Positions 36,596 through 46,818 of a stretch of 64,000 bases of DNA are shown in pieces. The position numbers were made by a program, and so were the translations under genes. Under the pieces are notes generated by a model, which did not search any database, was not told the origin of the DNA, and saw only the letters and a list, made by a program, of their open reading frames with translations. This stretch comes from Salinicola aestuarinus (GTDB lineage: Bacteria; Pseudomonadota; Gammaproteobacteria; Pseudomonadales; Halomonadaceae), in assembly GCF_003206645.1 (NCBI RefSeq), contig NZ_PZJP01000017.1, forward strand, positions 83,304 through 147,303, written 5' to 3'. Position 1 is the first letter of the stretch, and the number at the start of each line of letters is the position of its first letter.

Positions 36596-39067
36596 TTAGA
36601 GGCGGCTATTATCCCGATGCGGCCGCTCGAATTCCACCTCCTCTACCTCCCACTCGGCGGGGATCGTTCCACCCTTTAGCGCCCCGGAGGCCGCTAAAGG
36701 GTGGCCACGGTCACTCGATGCCAACTCCCCGGCGCCCGAGCCGGACTGCGGCGCGTGACTGCTGGCCCCCGGCGTCTGCTGCGGCGCCGATTCGTCCTGG
36801 CAGCCGAGCGGGGCGTGAGCCTGGGTGCCGGCGGCGGTAGACCCGCTGGAGAGCGACGGGAACGACACCGTGGGCAGGCGGATTCCGCCAGCGCCAGTCG
36901 AGTCATCGTCCGGCACGAGATCAGTGTGGGGTTCGCGCTCAAGCGGCGGCGGCACATACTCGATGGTGGTCGACGGTCGACCGCGAACCGGCGCATCAGG
37001 CGCCACCGCTTGCCTTGGCAGGGGGCCGACGGCCGCAGCCACACTGGCAGAGAGGGCACTGAATGACGAGACTTCGCCCGCGTCGCTCGTCACCGAAACC
37101 CCGTCGTTGGGATATCGTTCGGCATCGATCCGATCGGGCGCGGCGTCATCGACGGCCATGTCAGCTCGGGGCACGTCACGGCCGCTCGCGTCAGCGCCGG
37201 CAGCCGACTCGAACAGCGAGTCCACTGCTTCGCTGGCCGTCACGGAGCCGGCAGCAGAAGCCATCGCGGCGTCACCGGTAGCGGTCGGGGAGCTGGCGGC
37301 CTCCGGCGTGGGCTCACTCGACACCTCGCCGGCCGTGGCCTCTGCCCAGCTCTCATCGACGTAGCGTGCCCGATAGTGATCGACCAGCGACTGCGCCTGC
37401 TGGCGCTGGGCCCGAGGCGCGTCATCCGGCAGCTCGCGAAATGCCTGCTCCATCGCCTCCATCTCTCTGAGCTCGCCATGGACCCGAATCAACGCCAAAC
37501 GCTGCTTGGCGTCTTCCTGCGTGGCGAGTCGCGGCTGCAACCACTCCCGCGCCTCGGCATAGCGGCCATAGGCGATGAAGATGTCCGCCTGGCTGATCGA
37601 GGCGCTATCGGCCTCCCTCGTCTCGTCTCGCGAACCGCCCCTGTCGGCCGCCGATGGCACCTCGACGGACGCCGCCGCCGGCTCGCTGACACGATGCCGA
37701 CGCTGACGGCGTCGCCAGGCGACATAGAACAGCGGCAGCAGGAGCGCGGCGGCCAACCACCGCCCCTGTTCGACGAGCAAGCCCATCGCTGGCGACGCCG
37801 CCGCCGACGATGGCGTGTCGCTGGCCGCAACGTCCGGCGCGACGCCATGACTCAGCGATGGGTCATCACCCACGACATCGCCCACGGCATCGCCGACCGA
37901 ATCGACGACGCCGTCTGAAGCCGGCGACGCATCCGTCGCCATGCCCGACTGACCCTCGGGCGATGCCTCGATGTCGTTTCCGCCCTTGCCGGCCGGCATC
38001 GACGCCCCACCGGTATCAGGCGGCGATGACCCTGCCGAGTGCCCCAGGACAACGGACTCGGCGATCGGCACCGCCGCGAGCGCTTGCCCCACCAAGCCTG
38101 CCTCGCCAGCGTGGCCGACGCGTGCCTGTAGCCGATCGCGTTCGGCCGTCAGCGCGGCGATCGTCTCCCGCTGGCGCGCCGCTTGGGCGTCCAGCGCTGC
38201 GACGCGCTGACGTAGTGCCGCCAGCGACACGTCGCTCCCCTGGGTGTCGTCAAGTGCTTCCTCAACGGCCGGCTTCGAGGCTTCGCCATTCGAGGCCTCG
38301 GCCCAGTCACCGAGCGCTTGTGACATGTAGATCGCCGCGACAGCTGACTTCGCAGGGACGCTGAGCGTCACCCCGGCGCGTAGCCGGTCCCTGTCGCCGG
38401 CAACGAACGCCGAGGGATTGGCACGATAGAGTGCGAGCATTGCCGAGCGCCGCGCCACGCCCTGCTCGCCCAGCGTCTCCGCAAGGCTCGATAACGTACT
38501 CCCGGGGCGCACGCGCAGCGAGGTGGGCCAGCGGCGCTCACGCCCGCTGCGCGGCCGCGTGACCGCGGGCGATGCCGCGCCAGCACGCAAGGACTCGGAC
38601 TGGCCGGTTGGCGGCGGGGTCGAGTCGCGACCCACCGATTCACCAGCGTTCTCCAGAAGCGGGGGGGCCTGGGCGTAGTCGACGGGGTCGAACAGCAGCG
38701 ATACCTGCCGCTGCCACTGTCCCTGGGGCCAGGTGATCACCAGCAGCAGGTCGACGAAAGGGTCGCGAACTCGCCGCGGACTGTCGAGCACGATGGAGGG
38801 GCGACCGCCTACCGACTCGACCTGTGCGGCCAGCGTGTCGCTCAGCGCTGTCGGCACCAGCCCGGCACGGCGATAGGCGTCGGCATCGGCGACGCGGACA
38901 CTGATGTCAGCCATCGACACAGCGTCGCTATCGGTCAGCGGCAGCACGACATGGAGCGGGCGATTGAGCGCGGAAGTGTCGGTGGGCTCGGCAAGCCCCA
39001 GGGCATGCACGAGTGGCGTCAGCGCGAAAAGCCACACGCCGAGTGGGAGAGAGAGCCGGTGGCGCAT
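36596..39067 (-). CDS. fimV: FimV-like inner-membrane/peptidoglycan-associated protein
   Basis: 823 residues. A signal peptide is followed by the FimV N-terminal periplasmic domain ('ALGLAEPTDTSALNRPLHVVLPL', 'DPFVDLLLVITWPQGQWQRQVSLLFDP'), then a LysM-like segment near residue 195 ('RVRPGSTLSSLAETLGEQGVARRSAMLALYRANPSAFV'). A coiled-coil patch at about 280-310 precedes a low-complexity region. One membrane helix ('WLAAALLLPLFYVAW') precedes a cytoplasmic part with TPR-like 'ADIFIAYGRYAEAREWL' and a long acidic disordered tail. FimV organises polar assembly and type IV pili in Pseudomonas. The usual conserved C-terminal FimV TPR motif is not evident. Confidence 0.88.
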   Translation of the reverse strand: MRHRLSLPLGVWLFALTPLVHALGLAEPTDTSALNRPLHVVLPLTDSDAVSMADISVRVADADAYRRAGLVPTALSDTLAAQVESVGGRPSIVLDSPRRVRDPFVDLLLVITWPQGQWQRQVSLLFDPVDYAQAPPLLENAGESVGRDSTPPPTGQSESLRAGAASPAVTRPRSGRERRWPTSLRVRPGSTLSSLAETLGEQGVARRSAMLALYRANPSAFVAGDRDRLRAGVTLSVPAKSAVAAIYMSQALGDWAEASNGEASKPAVEEALDDTQGSDVSLAALRQRVAALDAQAARQRETIAALTAERDRLQARVGHAGEAGLVGQALAAVPIAESVVLGHSAGSSPPDTGGASMPAGKGGNDIEASPEGQSGMATDASPASDGVVDSVGDAVGDVVGDDPSLSHGVAPDVAASDTPSSAAASPAMGLLVEQGRWLAAALLLPLFYVAWRRRQRRHRVSEPAAASVEVPSAADRGGSRDETREADSASISQADIFIAYGRYAEAREWLQPRLATQEDAKQRLALIRVHGELREMEAMEQAFRELPDDAPRAQRQQAQSLVDHYRARYVDESWAEATAGEVSSEPTPEAASSPTATGDAAMASAAGSVTASEAVDSLFESAAGADASGRDVPRADMAVDDAAPDRIDAERYPNDGVSVTSDAGEVSSFSALSASVAAAVGPLPRQAVAPDAPVRGRPSTTIEYVPPPLEREPHTDLVPDDDSTGAGGIRLPTVSFPSLSSGSTAAGTQAHAPLGCQDESAPQQTPGASSHAPQSGSGAGELASSDRGHPLAASGALKGGTIPAEWEVEEVEFERPHRDNSRL

Positions 39068-39176
39068 CGAAGCCTCGTGAACGTGACGATGGAGTGAACG
39101 TCGGAATGGGTAACTACGTTCAGCGAATCGATACGTTCATCGGCGGCGGACAGGGCAAACTTGACGGCCCGACCGC

Positions 39177-39206
39177 AAAAGGCCCCGGGAAGGGATCCCC
39201 GGGGCC
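39177..39206 (-). terminator. Rho-independent terminator of asd
   Basis: On the minus strand a perfect 9-bp stem (GGCCCCGGG with CCCGGGGCC) with an 8-base loop is followed by four T. It begins 28 bp beyond the asd stop. Confidence 0.88.
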
Positions 39207-39233
39207 TCGAATGACAACACGTCAGGCCTTGAG

Positions 39234-40349
39234 TCAGACGCGTTCGCGAAGGATACCGAGCATGCGTTTGAGCGGCTCTGCCGCCCCCCAGAGCAGCTGG
39301 TCGCCGACGCTGAAGGCCGTCAGGTACTCCCCGCCCATCGCCAGCTTGCGCAGCCGCCCTACCGGCACGTCCATGGTGCCGCTGACCGCCGACGGGGTCA
39401 GCTGCCGTAGCGTCGCCTCGGGGGTGTTGGGCACGACCTTGACCCAGGGGTTGTGACGCGCCAGACGGTCTTCGATCTCGTCAAGCGGCACATCCTGCTT
39501 CAGCTTGATGGTGAACGCCTGACTGTGCGAGCGCATCGCGCCGATACGCACGCAAAGGCCGTCGATGGGAATGGGGCTGTCGCCGGTGGCGAGAATCTTG
39601 TTGGTCTCGACACCGCCTTTCCACTCTTCCTTGCTCTGGCCGTTCTCCATTGCCTTGTCGATCCACGGCAGCAGGCTACCGGCCAGCGGCGCTCCGAAGT
39701 TGTCGACCGGAAAATCACCGCCACGCATGTTGGCCGTGACGTCGCGGTCGATATCCAGAATCGCACTCGAGGGCGTGGCCAGATCGCCGGCCACCGAGGC
39801 ATGGAGCGCGCCCATCTGGTTGAGCAGCTCACGCATGTGCTTGGCACCGGAGCCGGAGGCGGCCTGATAGGTCATGGAGGTCATCCACTCGACCATGTTC
39901 GCCTCGAACAGACCGCCCAGTCCCATCAGCATCAGACTGACGGTGCAGTTGCCGCCAACGAAGGTTTTGGCGCCGCGGTCGAGCTGGGCGTCGATGACCC
40001 CACGGTTGACCGGGTCGAGCACGATGGTCGCGTCGTCGGCCATGCGCAGAGTGCTCGCCGCATCGATCCAGTAGCCCTGCCAGCCGGCTTTCCGCAGATT
40101 CTGATAGACCGCGCCGGTGTAGTCTCCGCCCTGACAGCTGAGGATGACGTCCATCGCCCGCAGCTGATCGATATCGTTGGCGTCCTTGAGCGGCGGCACT
40201 TCGACCCCGATGTCCGGACCGGGCTGGCCGGTCTGGGAGGTGGAGAAGAAGACCGGCTCGATCCCGGCGAAATCGTTGTCATCCAGCATGCGCTGCATCA
40301 GCACGGAACCGACCATTCCGCGCCAACCGACGAATCCGACTTTCAGCAT
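39234..40349 (-). CDS. asd: Aspartate-semialdehyde dehydrogenase
   Basis: 371 residues. It reduces aspartyl phosphate for lysine, threonine, methionine and diaminopimelate synthesis. The NADP-binding start is '[18 protein letters not shown]', the catalytic Cys135 is in '[18 protein letters not shown]', and the acid-base His is in '[17 protein letters not shown]'. The length fits the gamma-proteobacterial Asd. It is separated from leuB by 99 bp that contains a GC-rich hairpin (40393-40409) without a T-run. Confidence 0.95.
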   Translation of the reverse strand: MLKVGFVGWRGMVGSVLMQRMLDDNDFAGIEPVFFSTSQTGQPGPDIGVEVPPLKDANDIDQLRAMDVILSCQGGDYTGAVYQNLRKAGWQGYWIDAASTLRMADDATIVLDPVNRGVIDAQLDRGAKTFVGGNCTVSLMLMGLGGLFEANMVEWMTSMTYQAASGSGAKHMRELLNQMGALHASVAGDLATPSSAILDIDRDVTANMRGGDFPVDNFGAPLAGSLLPWIDKAMENGQSKEEWKGGVETNKILATGDSPIPIDGLCVRIGAMRSHSQAFTIKLKQDVPLDEIEDRLARHNPWVKVVPNTPEATLRQLTPSAVSGTMDVPVGRLRKLAMGGEYLTAFSVGDQLLWGAAEPLKRMLGILRERV

Positions 40350-40448
40350 CGTTGAACTACCCCGCGATACGTTGAAATTGAATAGGGTTCGAGGCCGCCG
40401 CAGGCGGCCGCCGATGTGAGTCTAGCGTACCTCGGCTACGACCTCGGC

Positions 40449-41528
40449 TCACGCCTCGAGAAAGGCCGCCAGCACGGCATCACCCATCTCGCGGGTCGAA
40501 ACCTGGCGCGTCCCGGGGTAGGCGATGTCCGCCGTGCGCAGACCGTCGTCGAGCACCTGTCCCACGGCGCGCTCGATGCGTGCGGCAAGCTCGGCCTGGC
40601 CCAGCGAATAGCGCAGCATCATCGCCACAGACAGTATCGTCGCCAGCGGGTTGGCCAGGCCCTGGCCCGCGATATCCGGCGCGCTGCCGTGACACGGCTC
40701 GTACATGCCCTGCTGGTGCTCGTTGAGCGACGCCGACGGCAGCATGCCGATGGAGCCGGTGAGCATGGCCGCGGCGTCGGAGAGGATGTCGCCGAACATG
40801 TTCCCGGTCACCACCACGTCGAACTGCTTGGGCGCGCGAACCAGCTGCATGGCGGCGTTATCGACGTACATGTGCGACAGCTCGACATCCGGATACTCCG
40901 GCGCCAGACGGTTCATCACCTCACGCCAGAGGATAGTGACCTCGAGCACGTTGGCCTTGTCCACCGAGCAGAGCTTGCCGCCACGTTTCTGCGCCATTTC
41001 GAAGGCGACGCGGCCGATACGCTCGATCTCCGACTCCGAGTAGACATAGGTGTTGTAGCCGACGCGTTCGCCGTCGCGTTCTTCGATGCCACGGGGCTGG
41101 CCGAAGTAAATGCCGCCGGTCAACTCGCGCACGATCATGATGTCGAGCCCGGAAACCACCTCCGGCTTCAGCGTCGACGCCTCGGCGAGCTGCGGATAGA
41201 GCAACGCCGGTCGCAGGTTGGCGAACAGGTTCAGATTCTTGCGCAGCCCCAGCAGCCCCTTTTCCGGGCGCTTGGAAAGATCCTCCAGCGTGTCCCACTG
41301 TGGCCCGCCGACGGCACCAAGCAGAATCGCATCGGCGTTCCTTGCCTTGTCGAGCGTGGCGGCCGGCAGCGGATCGCCCTCGGCGTCATAGCCCGCCCCG
41401 CCGACCAGCGCCTGCTCGAGCTCGACGTCGAGCCCCGCATCGCGGCAGGCGTTCAAAATCTTGACCGCTTCGGTGGTGATCTCCGGACCGATACCGTCAC
41501 CCGGCAGCACCAGAATCTTCTTGCTCAT
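40449..41528 (-). CDS. leuB: 3-isopropylmalate dehydrogenase
   Basis: 359 residues. It oxidatively decarboxylates 3-isopropylmalate to 2-oxoisocaproate. '[18 protein letters not shown]' is the N-terminal motif, and '[29 protein letters not shown]' holds the metal-binding Asp residues and NAD site. It lies 9 bp after the methyltransferase gene, within the leuC-leuD-MT-leuB transcription unit. Confidence 0.95.
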   Translation of the reverse strand: MSKKILVLPGDGIGPEITTEAVKILNACRDAGLDVELEQALVGGAGYDAEGDPLPAATLDKARNADAILLGAVGGPQWDTLEDLSKRPEKGLLGLRKNLNLFANLRPALLYPQLAEASTLKPEVVSGLDIMIVRELTGGIYFGQPRGIEERDGERVGYNTYVYSESEIERIGRVAFEMAQKRGGKLCSVDKANVLEVTILWREVMNRLAPEYPDVELSHMYVDNAAMQLVRAPKQFDVVVTGNMFGDILSDAAAMLTGSIGMLPSASLNEHQQGMYEPCHGSAPDIAGQGLANPLATILSVAMMLRYSLGQAELAARIERAVGQVLDDGLRTADIAYPGTRQVSTREMGDAVLAAFLEA

Positions 41529-41537
41529 GCATTTTCC

Positions 41538-42323
41538 TCAAGCGTGTTCTTTGGTCGCCCACAACACCAGCATATCGGTCGTGAAGGAGCCGTCGTCGGC
41601 GATCTCGAAGGCGTCGCGCACCTCCTGACCGACCTGACGCTGTAAATGGAGAATCGCGTCGCGCATCACGTCCGGCGTGCGCATGCGGGCAATCCAAGTG
41701 CCGAAATCCAGGCGAAGACGCTGTCGCGAACTGGCGGTCATCACCAGCCCGGCTTCGCCAACCATCTGTGCCCACTCGCTGGGGGTGTAGTCGCGCACAT
41801 GGCTGGTGTCGCGGAGCATCTCGACGCTTTGCAGAAAGCTATCGAAAAGCGGCTGTTCCGACGCCGTCACGTCAATGAATGCGGCCAGCCCGCCCGGCTT
41901 CAGGACGCGTCGCACCTCACGCAGCGCCAGCCCGACGTCACGCCAGTGATGCGCGGAGAAGCGGCTGCACACCACGTCAAAGCTGTTGTCCGCGAACGGC
42001 AGCGACTCGGCAACGCCCTGCACGGTTTCAATCGCGTCCAGGCCCCGTTCGGCAGCGGCGCCGGCCACCACCTCGAGCATCCGCGGTGACAGATCGTAGG
42101 CGACGACATGCTGAGCCAGCTCGGCCACCTGGAAACTGACGTGACCGGCACCACAGCCAAGATCCAGCACGCGCGCCTCGGCGATCGCGCCGACCCGTTC
42201 CCGCAGCTGCGCGAACTCCTGTCCCTGGGCGTGCACGCTGCTGCTGAGGTAGGCACTCGCCTGAGCGCCGAACTGGCGCTCGACCACCGCACCGTGATCG
42301 TTCTTCGCCGGGGCCTCAGACAT
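41538..42323 (-). CDS. Class I SAM-dependent methyltransferase (UbiE-like)
   Basis: 261 residues. Motif I '[17 protein letters not shown]', motif II acidic '[14 protein letters not shown]', '[24 protein letters not shown]' and '[15 protein letters not shown]' are standard UbiE/Coq5-type methyltransferase features. The substrate is unknown. Its start overlaps the leuD stop by 8 bp and leuB follows 9 bp later, so it is embedded in the leucine operon, as in Pseudomonas; the conserved location suggests a link that is still unexplained. Confidence 0.88.
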   Translation of the reverse strand: MSEAPAKNDHGAVVERQFGAQASAYLSSSVHAQGQEFAQLRERVGAIAEARVLDLGCGAGHVSFQVAELAQHVVAYDLSPRMLEVVAGAAAERGLDAIETVQGVAESLPFADNSFDVVCSRFSAHHWRDVGLALREVRRVLKPGGLAAFIDVTASEQPLFDSFLQSVEMLRDTSHVRDYTPSEWAQMVGEAGLVMTASSRQRLRLDFGTWIARMRTPDVMRDAILHLQRQVGQEVRDAFEIADDGSFTTDMLVLWATKEHA

Positions 42324-42960
42324 CTCGAAACAGCCAGGGCTGCGCGGCGCGGTGGCGCGATTCGAACTCGGCGATAGCCCCGCCCTGCTCCAGCGTCAGG
42401 CCGATGTCGTCGAGCCCCTCAAGCAGGCAGTGCTTGCGAAAGGGATCGACGTCGAACGGAATCTCTTCACCGCTCGGGGTGATAACGCGCTGCTTGGCAA
42501 GATCGATATCCAGCCGGTATCCCTCGTGGGCCTCGGTTGCCTGGAACAGCCGTTCGACGGTCTCTTCCGCCATGGGAATCAGCAGGATGCCGTTCTTGAA
42601 CGAGTTGTTGTAGAAGATGTCGGCAAAGCTCGGGGCGATGACCACGCGGAAGCCGAAGTCATCCAGCGCCCAGGGAGCGTGCTCGCGGGAGCTACCGCAG
42701 CCGAAGTTACGCCGCGCCAGCAGCACCTCGGCACCCTGGTAGCGCGGGCGGTTGAGCACGAACTCCGGATTGAGCGGTCGCTGCGATGCATCCTGGCCCG
42801 GATAGCCTTCGTCGAGATAGCGGAGCTCGTCGAACAGGTTCGGGCCGAAGCCGGTACGCTTGATCGATTTCAAAAACTGCTTGGGAATGATCAGGTCGGT
42901 ATCGACGTTGGCACGATCCAACGGCGCAACGAGCCCCTGCAGGCGTTCGAACTTTTTCAT
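42316..42960 (-). CDS. leuD: 3-isopropylmalate dehydratase small subunit
   Basis: 214 residues. It forms with LeuC the isomerase that moves the hydroxyl of 2-isopropylmalate. '[21 protein letters not shown]', '[18 protein letters not shown]' and '[16 protein letters not shown]' are typical swivel-domain motifs. It starts 11 bp after leuC. Confidence 0.95.
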   Translation of the reverse strand: MKKFERLQGLVAPLDRANVDTDLIIPKQFLKSIKRTGFGPNLFDELRYLDEGYPGQDASQRPLNPEFVLNRPRYQGAEVLLARRNFGCGSSREHAPWALDDFGFRVVIAPSFADIFYNNSFKNGILLIPMAEETVERLFQATEAHEGYRLDIDLAKQRVITPSGEEIPFDVDPFRKHCLLEGLDDIGLTLEQGGAIAEFESRHRAAQPWLFRDV

Positions 42961-42971
42961 GGTGCTTCTCC

Positions 42972-44420
42972 TCAGGCGCTCAGCGCATCGGTCGGGGCGT
43001 AGTCGTAGTCACGCACGTCAACGAAGTGCCCTTCGATCGCTGCCGCCGCGGCCATCGCCGGGCTCACCAGGTGCGTGCGCCCGCCGTAACCCTGACGGCC
43101 CTCGAAGTTGCGATTCGACGTGGAGGCGCAGCGCTCGCCGGCGCCCAGCTTGTCTGCGTTCATCGCCAGACACATCGAGCAGCCGGGCTCGCGCCACTCG
43201 AAGCCGGCTTCGGTAAAGATCTTGTCGAGCCCCTCGGCCTCGGCGAGACGCTTCACCAGTCCCGAGCCCGGCACCACCATCGCAAGCTGGATATTGGCTG
43301 CGATCTTGCGACCCTGGGCGACCTTGGCCGCTTCGCGCAGATCCTCGATGCGCGAGTTGGTGCAGGAGCCGATGAAGATCTTGTCGAGGCGGATGTCGGT
43401 GATCTTCTGCCCGGCCTCGAGGCCCATGTAGTCGAGCGCGCGAGTCATGCCGCGGCCGACAGTCTCGTCCTCGGCAGCGGCCGGATCCGGCACGTTGGCC
43501 GAGACGTTGACCACCATCTCCGGGCTGGTGCCCCAGGTCACCTGCGGTTCGATCTCCGCGGCGTCGAGCTCGACCACCTTGTCGAAGGGAGCGTCAGCGT
43601 CGGAGACCAGCTCGCGCCACGCGTCGACCGCTGCCGGCCACTGCTCGGCGCTCGGCGCGTAAGGGCGACCGCGCAGATACTCGATCGTGTTGTCGTCCAC
43701 CGCGACCAGACCGACACGAGCGCCGGCCTCGATCGCCATGTTGCAGATGGTCATGCGCCCTTCCATGGAGAGCTCGCGAATCGCGCTGCCGGCGAACTCG
43801 ATGGCATAGCCGGTACCGCCGGCGGTGCCGATGCGACCGATCACCGCCAGCACGATGTCCTTGGCCGTGACGCCGAGGCCGAGCTCACCCTCCACTCGCA
43901 CCTGCATGTTCTTCATTTTCTGCGCGATCAGGCACTGGGTCGCCAGCACGTGCTCGACCTCGGAGGTGCCGATACCGTGCGAGAGCGCGGCGAAGGCGCC
44001 GTGGGTGGCGGTGTGGGAGTCGCCACAGACGACGGTCATCCCGGGCAGCGTCGCGCCCTGCTCCGGCCCGACCACGTGGACGATGCCCTGCCGCTCGTCG
44101 TTGATGCGAAACTCTTCGATATCGAAGCTTTCGCAGTTCGCGTCCAAGGTCTCGACCTGAATCCGCGAGACGTCGTCGAGGATGCCGGCATTGCCCGCCG
44201 AGCGCTCCTTGCGCGTGGTCGGCACGTTGTGGTCCGGCGTCGCCAGGTTGGCATCACGCCGCCACGGCTTGCGTCCCGCCAGACGCAGCCCCTCAAAGGC
44301 CTGCGGCGAGGTGACTTCGTGCAGCAGGTGGCGATCGATATAGATCAGCGCCGAGCCGTCGTCGCGGCTGGTCACCAAATGCTGCGTCCACAGCTTGTCG
44401 TAAAGTGTCTGGGCTGCCAT
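42972..44420 (-). CDS. leuC: 3-isopropylmalate dehydratase large subunit
   Basis: 482 residues. This is an aconitase-family [4Fe-4S] enzyme. Cluster Cys residues appear in '[14 protein letters not shown]' and in '[14 protein letters not shown]'. '[33 protein letters not shown]' is the conserved active-site stretch. It is the first gene of the leuC-leuD-MT-leuB unit. A divergent LysR-type gene lies 238 bp away and probably controls it. Confidence 0.95.
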   Translation of the reverse strand: MAAQTLYDKLWTQHLVTSRDDGSALIYIDRHLLHEVTSPQAFEGLRLAGRKPWRRDANLATPDHNVPTTRKERSAGNAGILDDVSRIQVETLDANCESFDIEEFRINDERQGIVHVVGPEQGATLPGMTVVCGDSHTATHGAFAALSHGIGTSEVEHVLATQCLIAQKMKNMQVRVEGELGLGVTAKDIVLAVIGRIGTAGGTGYAIEFAGSAIRELSMEGRMTICNMAIEAGARVGLVAVDDNTIEYLRGRPYAPSAEQWPAAVDAWRELVSDADAPFDKVVELDAAEIEPQVTWGTSPEMVVNVSANVPDPAAAEDETVGRGMTRALDYMGLEAGQKITDIRLDKIFIGSCTNSRIEDLREAAKVAQGRKIAANIQLAMVVPGSGLVKRLAEAEGLDKIFTEAGFEWREPGCSMCLAMNADKLGAGERCASTSNRNFEGRQGYGGRTHLVSPAMAAAAAIEGHFVDVRDYDYAPTDALSA

Positions 44421-44556
44421 CGGTTCTCTCCTCCGTCGCTCGCCGTCTGCGCGGCGTCGTCGACCTGGTTATCCGGGGAAGGCGGCACGGCGCCGCCTCC
44501 CGCATCCGGCGCTGCCGCGCCCGGGATCGTGATGCCACCTTACGGTTTTCGTTCGC

Positions 44557-44577
44557 ATAAAGACAATTCATCTTTAT
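44557..44577. promoter_or_regulatory. Interrupted dyad upstream of leuC/LysR gene
   Basis: ATAAAG at 44557-44562 and CTTTAT at 44572-44577 form an inverted repeat with a 9-base spacer, in the only AT-rich patch of the divergent region. The geometry suits a LysR-type regulator site. Function is inferred. Confidence 0.5.
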
Positions 44578-44587
44578 CATGCTTTGA

Positions 44588-44602
44588 ATTCCTTAAAGGA
44601 AT
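44588..44602. promoter_or_regulatory. Perfect palindrome ATTCCTTAAAGGAAT
   Basis: A 15-bp perfect palindrome 10 bp from the preceding dyad and 56 bp before the LysR-type gene start. It is a second candidate operator in the leuC/LysR divergent region. Confidence 0.5.
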
Positions 44603-44658
44603 GTCGGCGACAGTCACCCTCGCCTGTCGCGACCGCTCGCACCACCACGGGAGCCTTC

Positions 44659-45540
44659 ATGGATACGCAGAGCCTTCAGGCCTTTATCGCGGTGGCGGAC
44701 CTGCACTCGTTTTCGCTCGCCGGTGAGCAGCTTCATCTCACCCAGCCCGCCATCAGCAAGCGTATCGCCACGCTGGAGTCGCAGACCGGCGCCAAGCTCT
44801 TCGATCGGATCAACCGCCGCGTCGGGCTCACCGAGGCGGGCCGGCTACTGCTACCCCGGGCGCGGCAGATTCTGCAGCTGGTCGAGGACAGCCGGCGCCA
44901 GCTCACCAACTTGAGCGGCGAGGTGCGCGGCAGTCTGACGCTGGCCACCAGTCACCACGTCGGGCTGCATCGACTGCCCCCGGTGCTCAAGGCGTTCACT
45001 CAGGCCTACCCGGACGTTGAGCTCAACCTGCGCTTTCTGGACTCCGAGCAGGCCTATCATGGCGTGCTCTCCGGGGAGATCGAGCTGGCCGTGGTGACGC
45101 TTGCGCCGCAGCCGAACCCGCAGGTGGAGTCGATTCCCATATGGGTCGACCAGCTCCGCTTCGTCTGCGCCCCTGAGCACCCGCTCGCCGGGCGCGGTTC
45201 GCTTTCGCTTGCCGACCTGGTCGACTACCCGGCAGTCCTGCCCGGGCCGCTGACGTTCACCCGGGATATCGTCGTCGACGCCTTCACCCGGGCGGGGCTC
45301 GCCGTCGAGGTGGCGCTATCGACCAACTATCTGGAGACGCTCAAGATGATGGCGAGCATCGGGCTCGGCTGGAGCGTGCTGCCCCAGCGCATGATCGATG
45401 GCGAGATCGTGGCGCTCGAGGTGGCACACCCGGCGATCGTTCGCCGACTGGGCTATCTGGTTCACACCGAACGCACGCTTTCCAATGCCGGTCGCGCGAT
45501 GATCGCCGAGCTGGAGACGGCCCGTCTGTCGCTCGATTGA
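44659..45540 (+). CDS. LysR-type transcriptional regulator divergent from leuC
   Basis: 293 residues. The N-terminal HTH is 'SLQAFIAVADLHSFSLAGEQLHLTQPAISKRIATLESQTGAKLFDR'. The C-terminal effector domain begins near residue 90 ('GSLTLATSHHVGLHRLPPVLKAF'). Its position matches the LysR-type gene next to leuC in Pseudomonas. It likely controls leuC-leuD-MT-leuB in response to a leucine pathway intermediate (inference). GGGAG precedes ATG 44659. Confidence 0.88.
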   Translation: MDTQSLQAFIAVADLHSFSLAGEQLHLTQPAISKRIATLESQTGAKLFDRINRRVGLTEAGRLLLPRARQILQLVEDSRRQLTNLSGEVRGSLTLATSHHVGLHRLPPVLKAFTQAYPDVELNLRFLDSEQAYHGVLSGEIELAVVTLAPQPNPQVESIPIWVDQLRFVCAPEHPLAGRGSLSLADLVDYPAVLPGPLTFTRDIVVDAFTRAGLAVEVALSTNYLETLKMMASIGLGWSVLPQRMIDGEIVALEVAHPAIVRRLGYLVHTERTLSNAGRAMIAELETARLSLD

Positions 45541-45582
45541 CCCTACTCTCGTCGCCGGTGCCGTTCTCCGCGCCCCCTAACG

Positions 45583-45610
45583 ACGAAAGGCCCCTCTCGG
45601 GGCCTTTCGT
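45583..45610. terminator. Bidirectional terminator between LysR gene and aroC
   Basis: A perfect 12-bp stem (ACGAAAGGCCCC at 45583-45594, TCTC loop, complement at 45599-45610) between two convergent stop codons. The arms themselves carry A- and T-rich outer ends, so it can act in both directions. Confidence 0.82.
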
Positions 45611-45636
45611 CATGACAGTAGAGACGTCGGGCCGCC

Positions 45637-46728
45637 TCAACGCTGACCGAGCTGAGGCGTATCGACGTGAACGTCGGCGTTCTGGCCGCGGTGACGCAGC
45701 CAGTGATCCATCAGCGTCAGCGCCATCATCGCCTCGGCGATGGGCGTAGCGCGAATCCCGACGCAGGGGTCATGGCGGCCCTTGGTGACGACTTCCGTCG
45801 CATGGCCGTCGACATCGATGGAGCGCCCGGGCTGGGTAATGCTCGAGGTCGGCTTGAGCGCCAGATGGGCAACGATCGGCTGGCCGCTGGAGAGCCCGCC
45901 GAGCACCCCCCCGGCGTGGTTGGAGAGAAAGCCTTCCGGCGTCATCTCGTCGCGATGCTCGCTGCCGCGCTGCGAGACCGTCGCGAAGCCGTCGCCGATC
46001 TCTACTCCCTTGACCGCGTTGATCCCCATCAGGCCATGCGCCAGATCCGCATCGAGGCGGTCGAACACTGGCTCGCCAAGCCCCACCGGCACGCCCTCGG
46101 CGACGACCGTGATCCTGGCGCCGACGCTGTCCTGGTCGCGGCGTAGCTGATCCATGTAGGCTTCGAGCGCCGGCAACCTCTCCGGGTCCGGGCAGAAGAA
46201 GGGGTTGTCGTCGACGCCCTCCCAGCTCTTGAAGTCGATCTCGAGGGGGCCGAGCTGGCTCATGTAGCCGCGAACGCTGACGCCCCGGGTGGCCAGCCAC
46301 GCCTTGGCGATGGCGCCCGCGGCAACCCGCATCGCCGTTTCGCGGGCGCTCGAGCGGCCCCCGCCGCGATAGTCACGAACGCCGTATTTGTGGTGATAGG
46401 TATAGTCTGCATGCGCCGGGCGGAACTGATCCTTGATCTTCGAATAGTCCTTGGAGCGCTGATCGGTATTCTCGATCATCAGCCCGATCGGTGTTCCGGT
46501 GGTTTTCCCCTCGAAGACACCCGAGAGAATGCGCACGGCATCCGGCTCGCGGCGCTGGGTGGTGTGCCGCGATGACCCGGGGCGACGGCGATCGAGATCT
46601 CGCTGCAGCATCGACTCATCGAGCACTAGCCCCGGCGGGCAGCCGTCGACGATGGCGCCAAGCGCGGGGCCGTGACTCTCACCGAACGTCGTGACGGTGA
46701 ACAGCTTGCCGAAGGTATTGCCGGACAT
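45637..46728 (-). CDS. aroC: Chorismate synthase
   Basis: 363 residues. It converts EPSP to chorismate using reduced FMN. Family signatures are '[22 protein letters not shown]', '[14 protein letters not shown]'-type sequence (here '[29 protein letters not shown]') and a conserved '[17 protein letters not shown]' near the C-terminus. It lies 90 bp after prmB, the usual prmB-aroC pair. Confidence 0.95.
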   Translation of the reverse strand: MSGNTFGKLFTVTTFGESHGPALGAIVDGCPPGLVLDESMLQRDLDRRRPGSSRHTTQRREPDAVRILSGVFEGKTTGTPIGLMIENTDQRSKDYSKIKDQFRPAHADYTYHHKYGVRDYRGGGRSSARETAMRVAAGAIAKAWLATRGVSVRGYMSQLGPLEIDFKSWEGVDDNPFFCPDPERLPALEAYMDQLRRDQDSVGARITVVAEGVPVGLGEPVFDRLDADLAHGLMGINAVKGVEIGDGFATVSQRGSEHRDEMTPEGFLSNHAGGVLGGLSSGQPIVAHLALKPTSSITQPGRSIDVDGHATEVVTKGRHDPCVGIRATPIAEAMMALTLMDHWLRHRGQNADVHVDTPQLGQR

Positions 46729-46818
46729 GCGCGATCCTCGATGATGGGGGGTGACGGTCGGCCCGCTGACGCTGGCCGTTCGATGCGTCGAATGAGTGCG
46801 TGACGAGTGCCGACGGTC

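Noticed and set aside
43026-44726. A 566-codon plus-strand frame running into the LysR gene
   Set aside because: Antisense to leuC; the true LysR gene is in another frame with a ribosome site.
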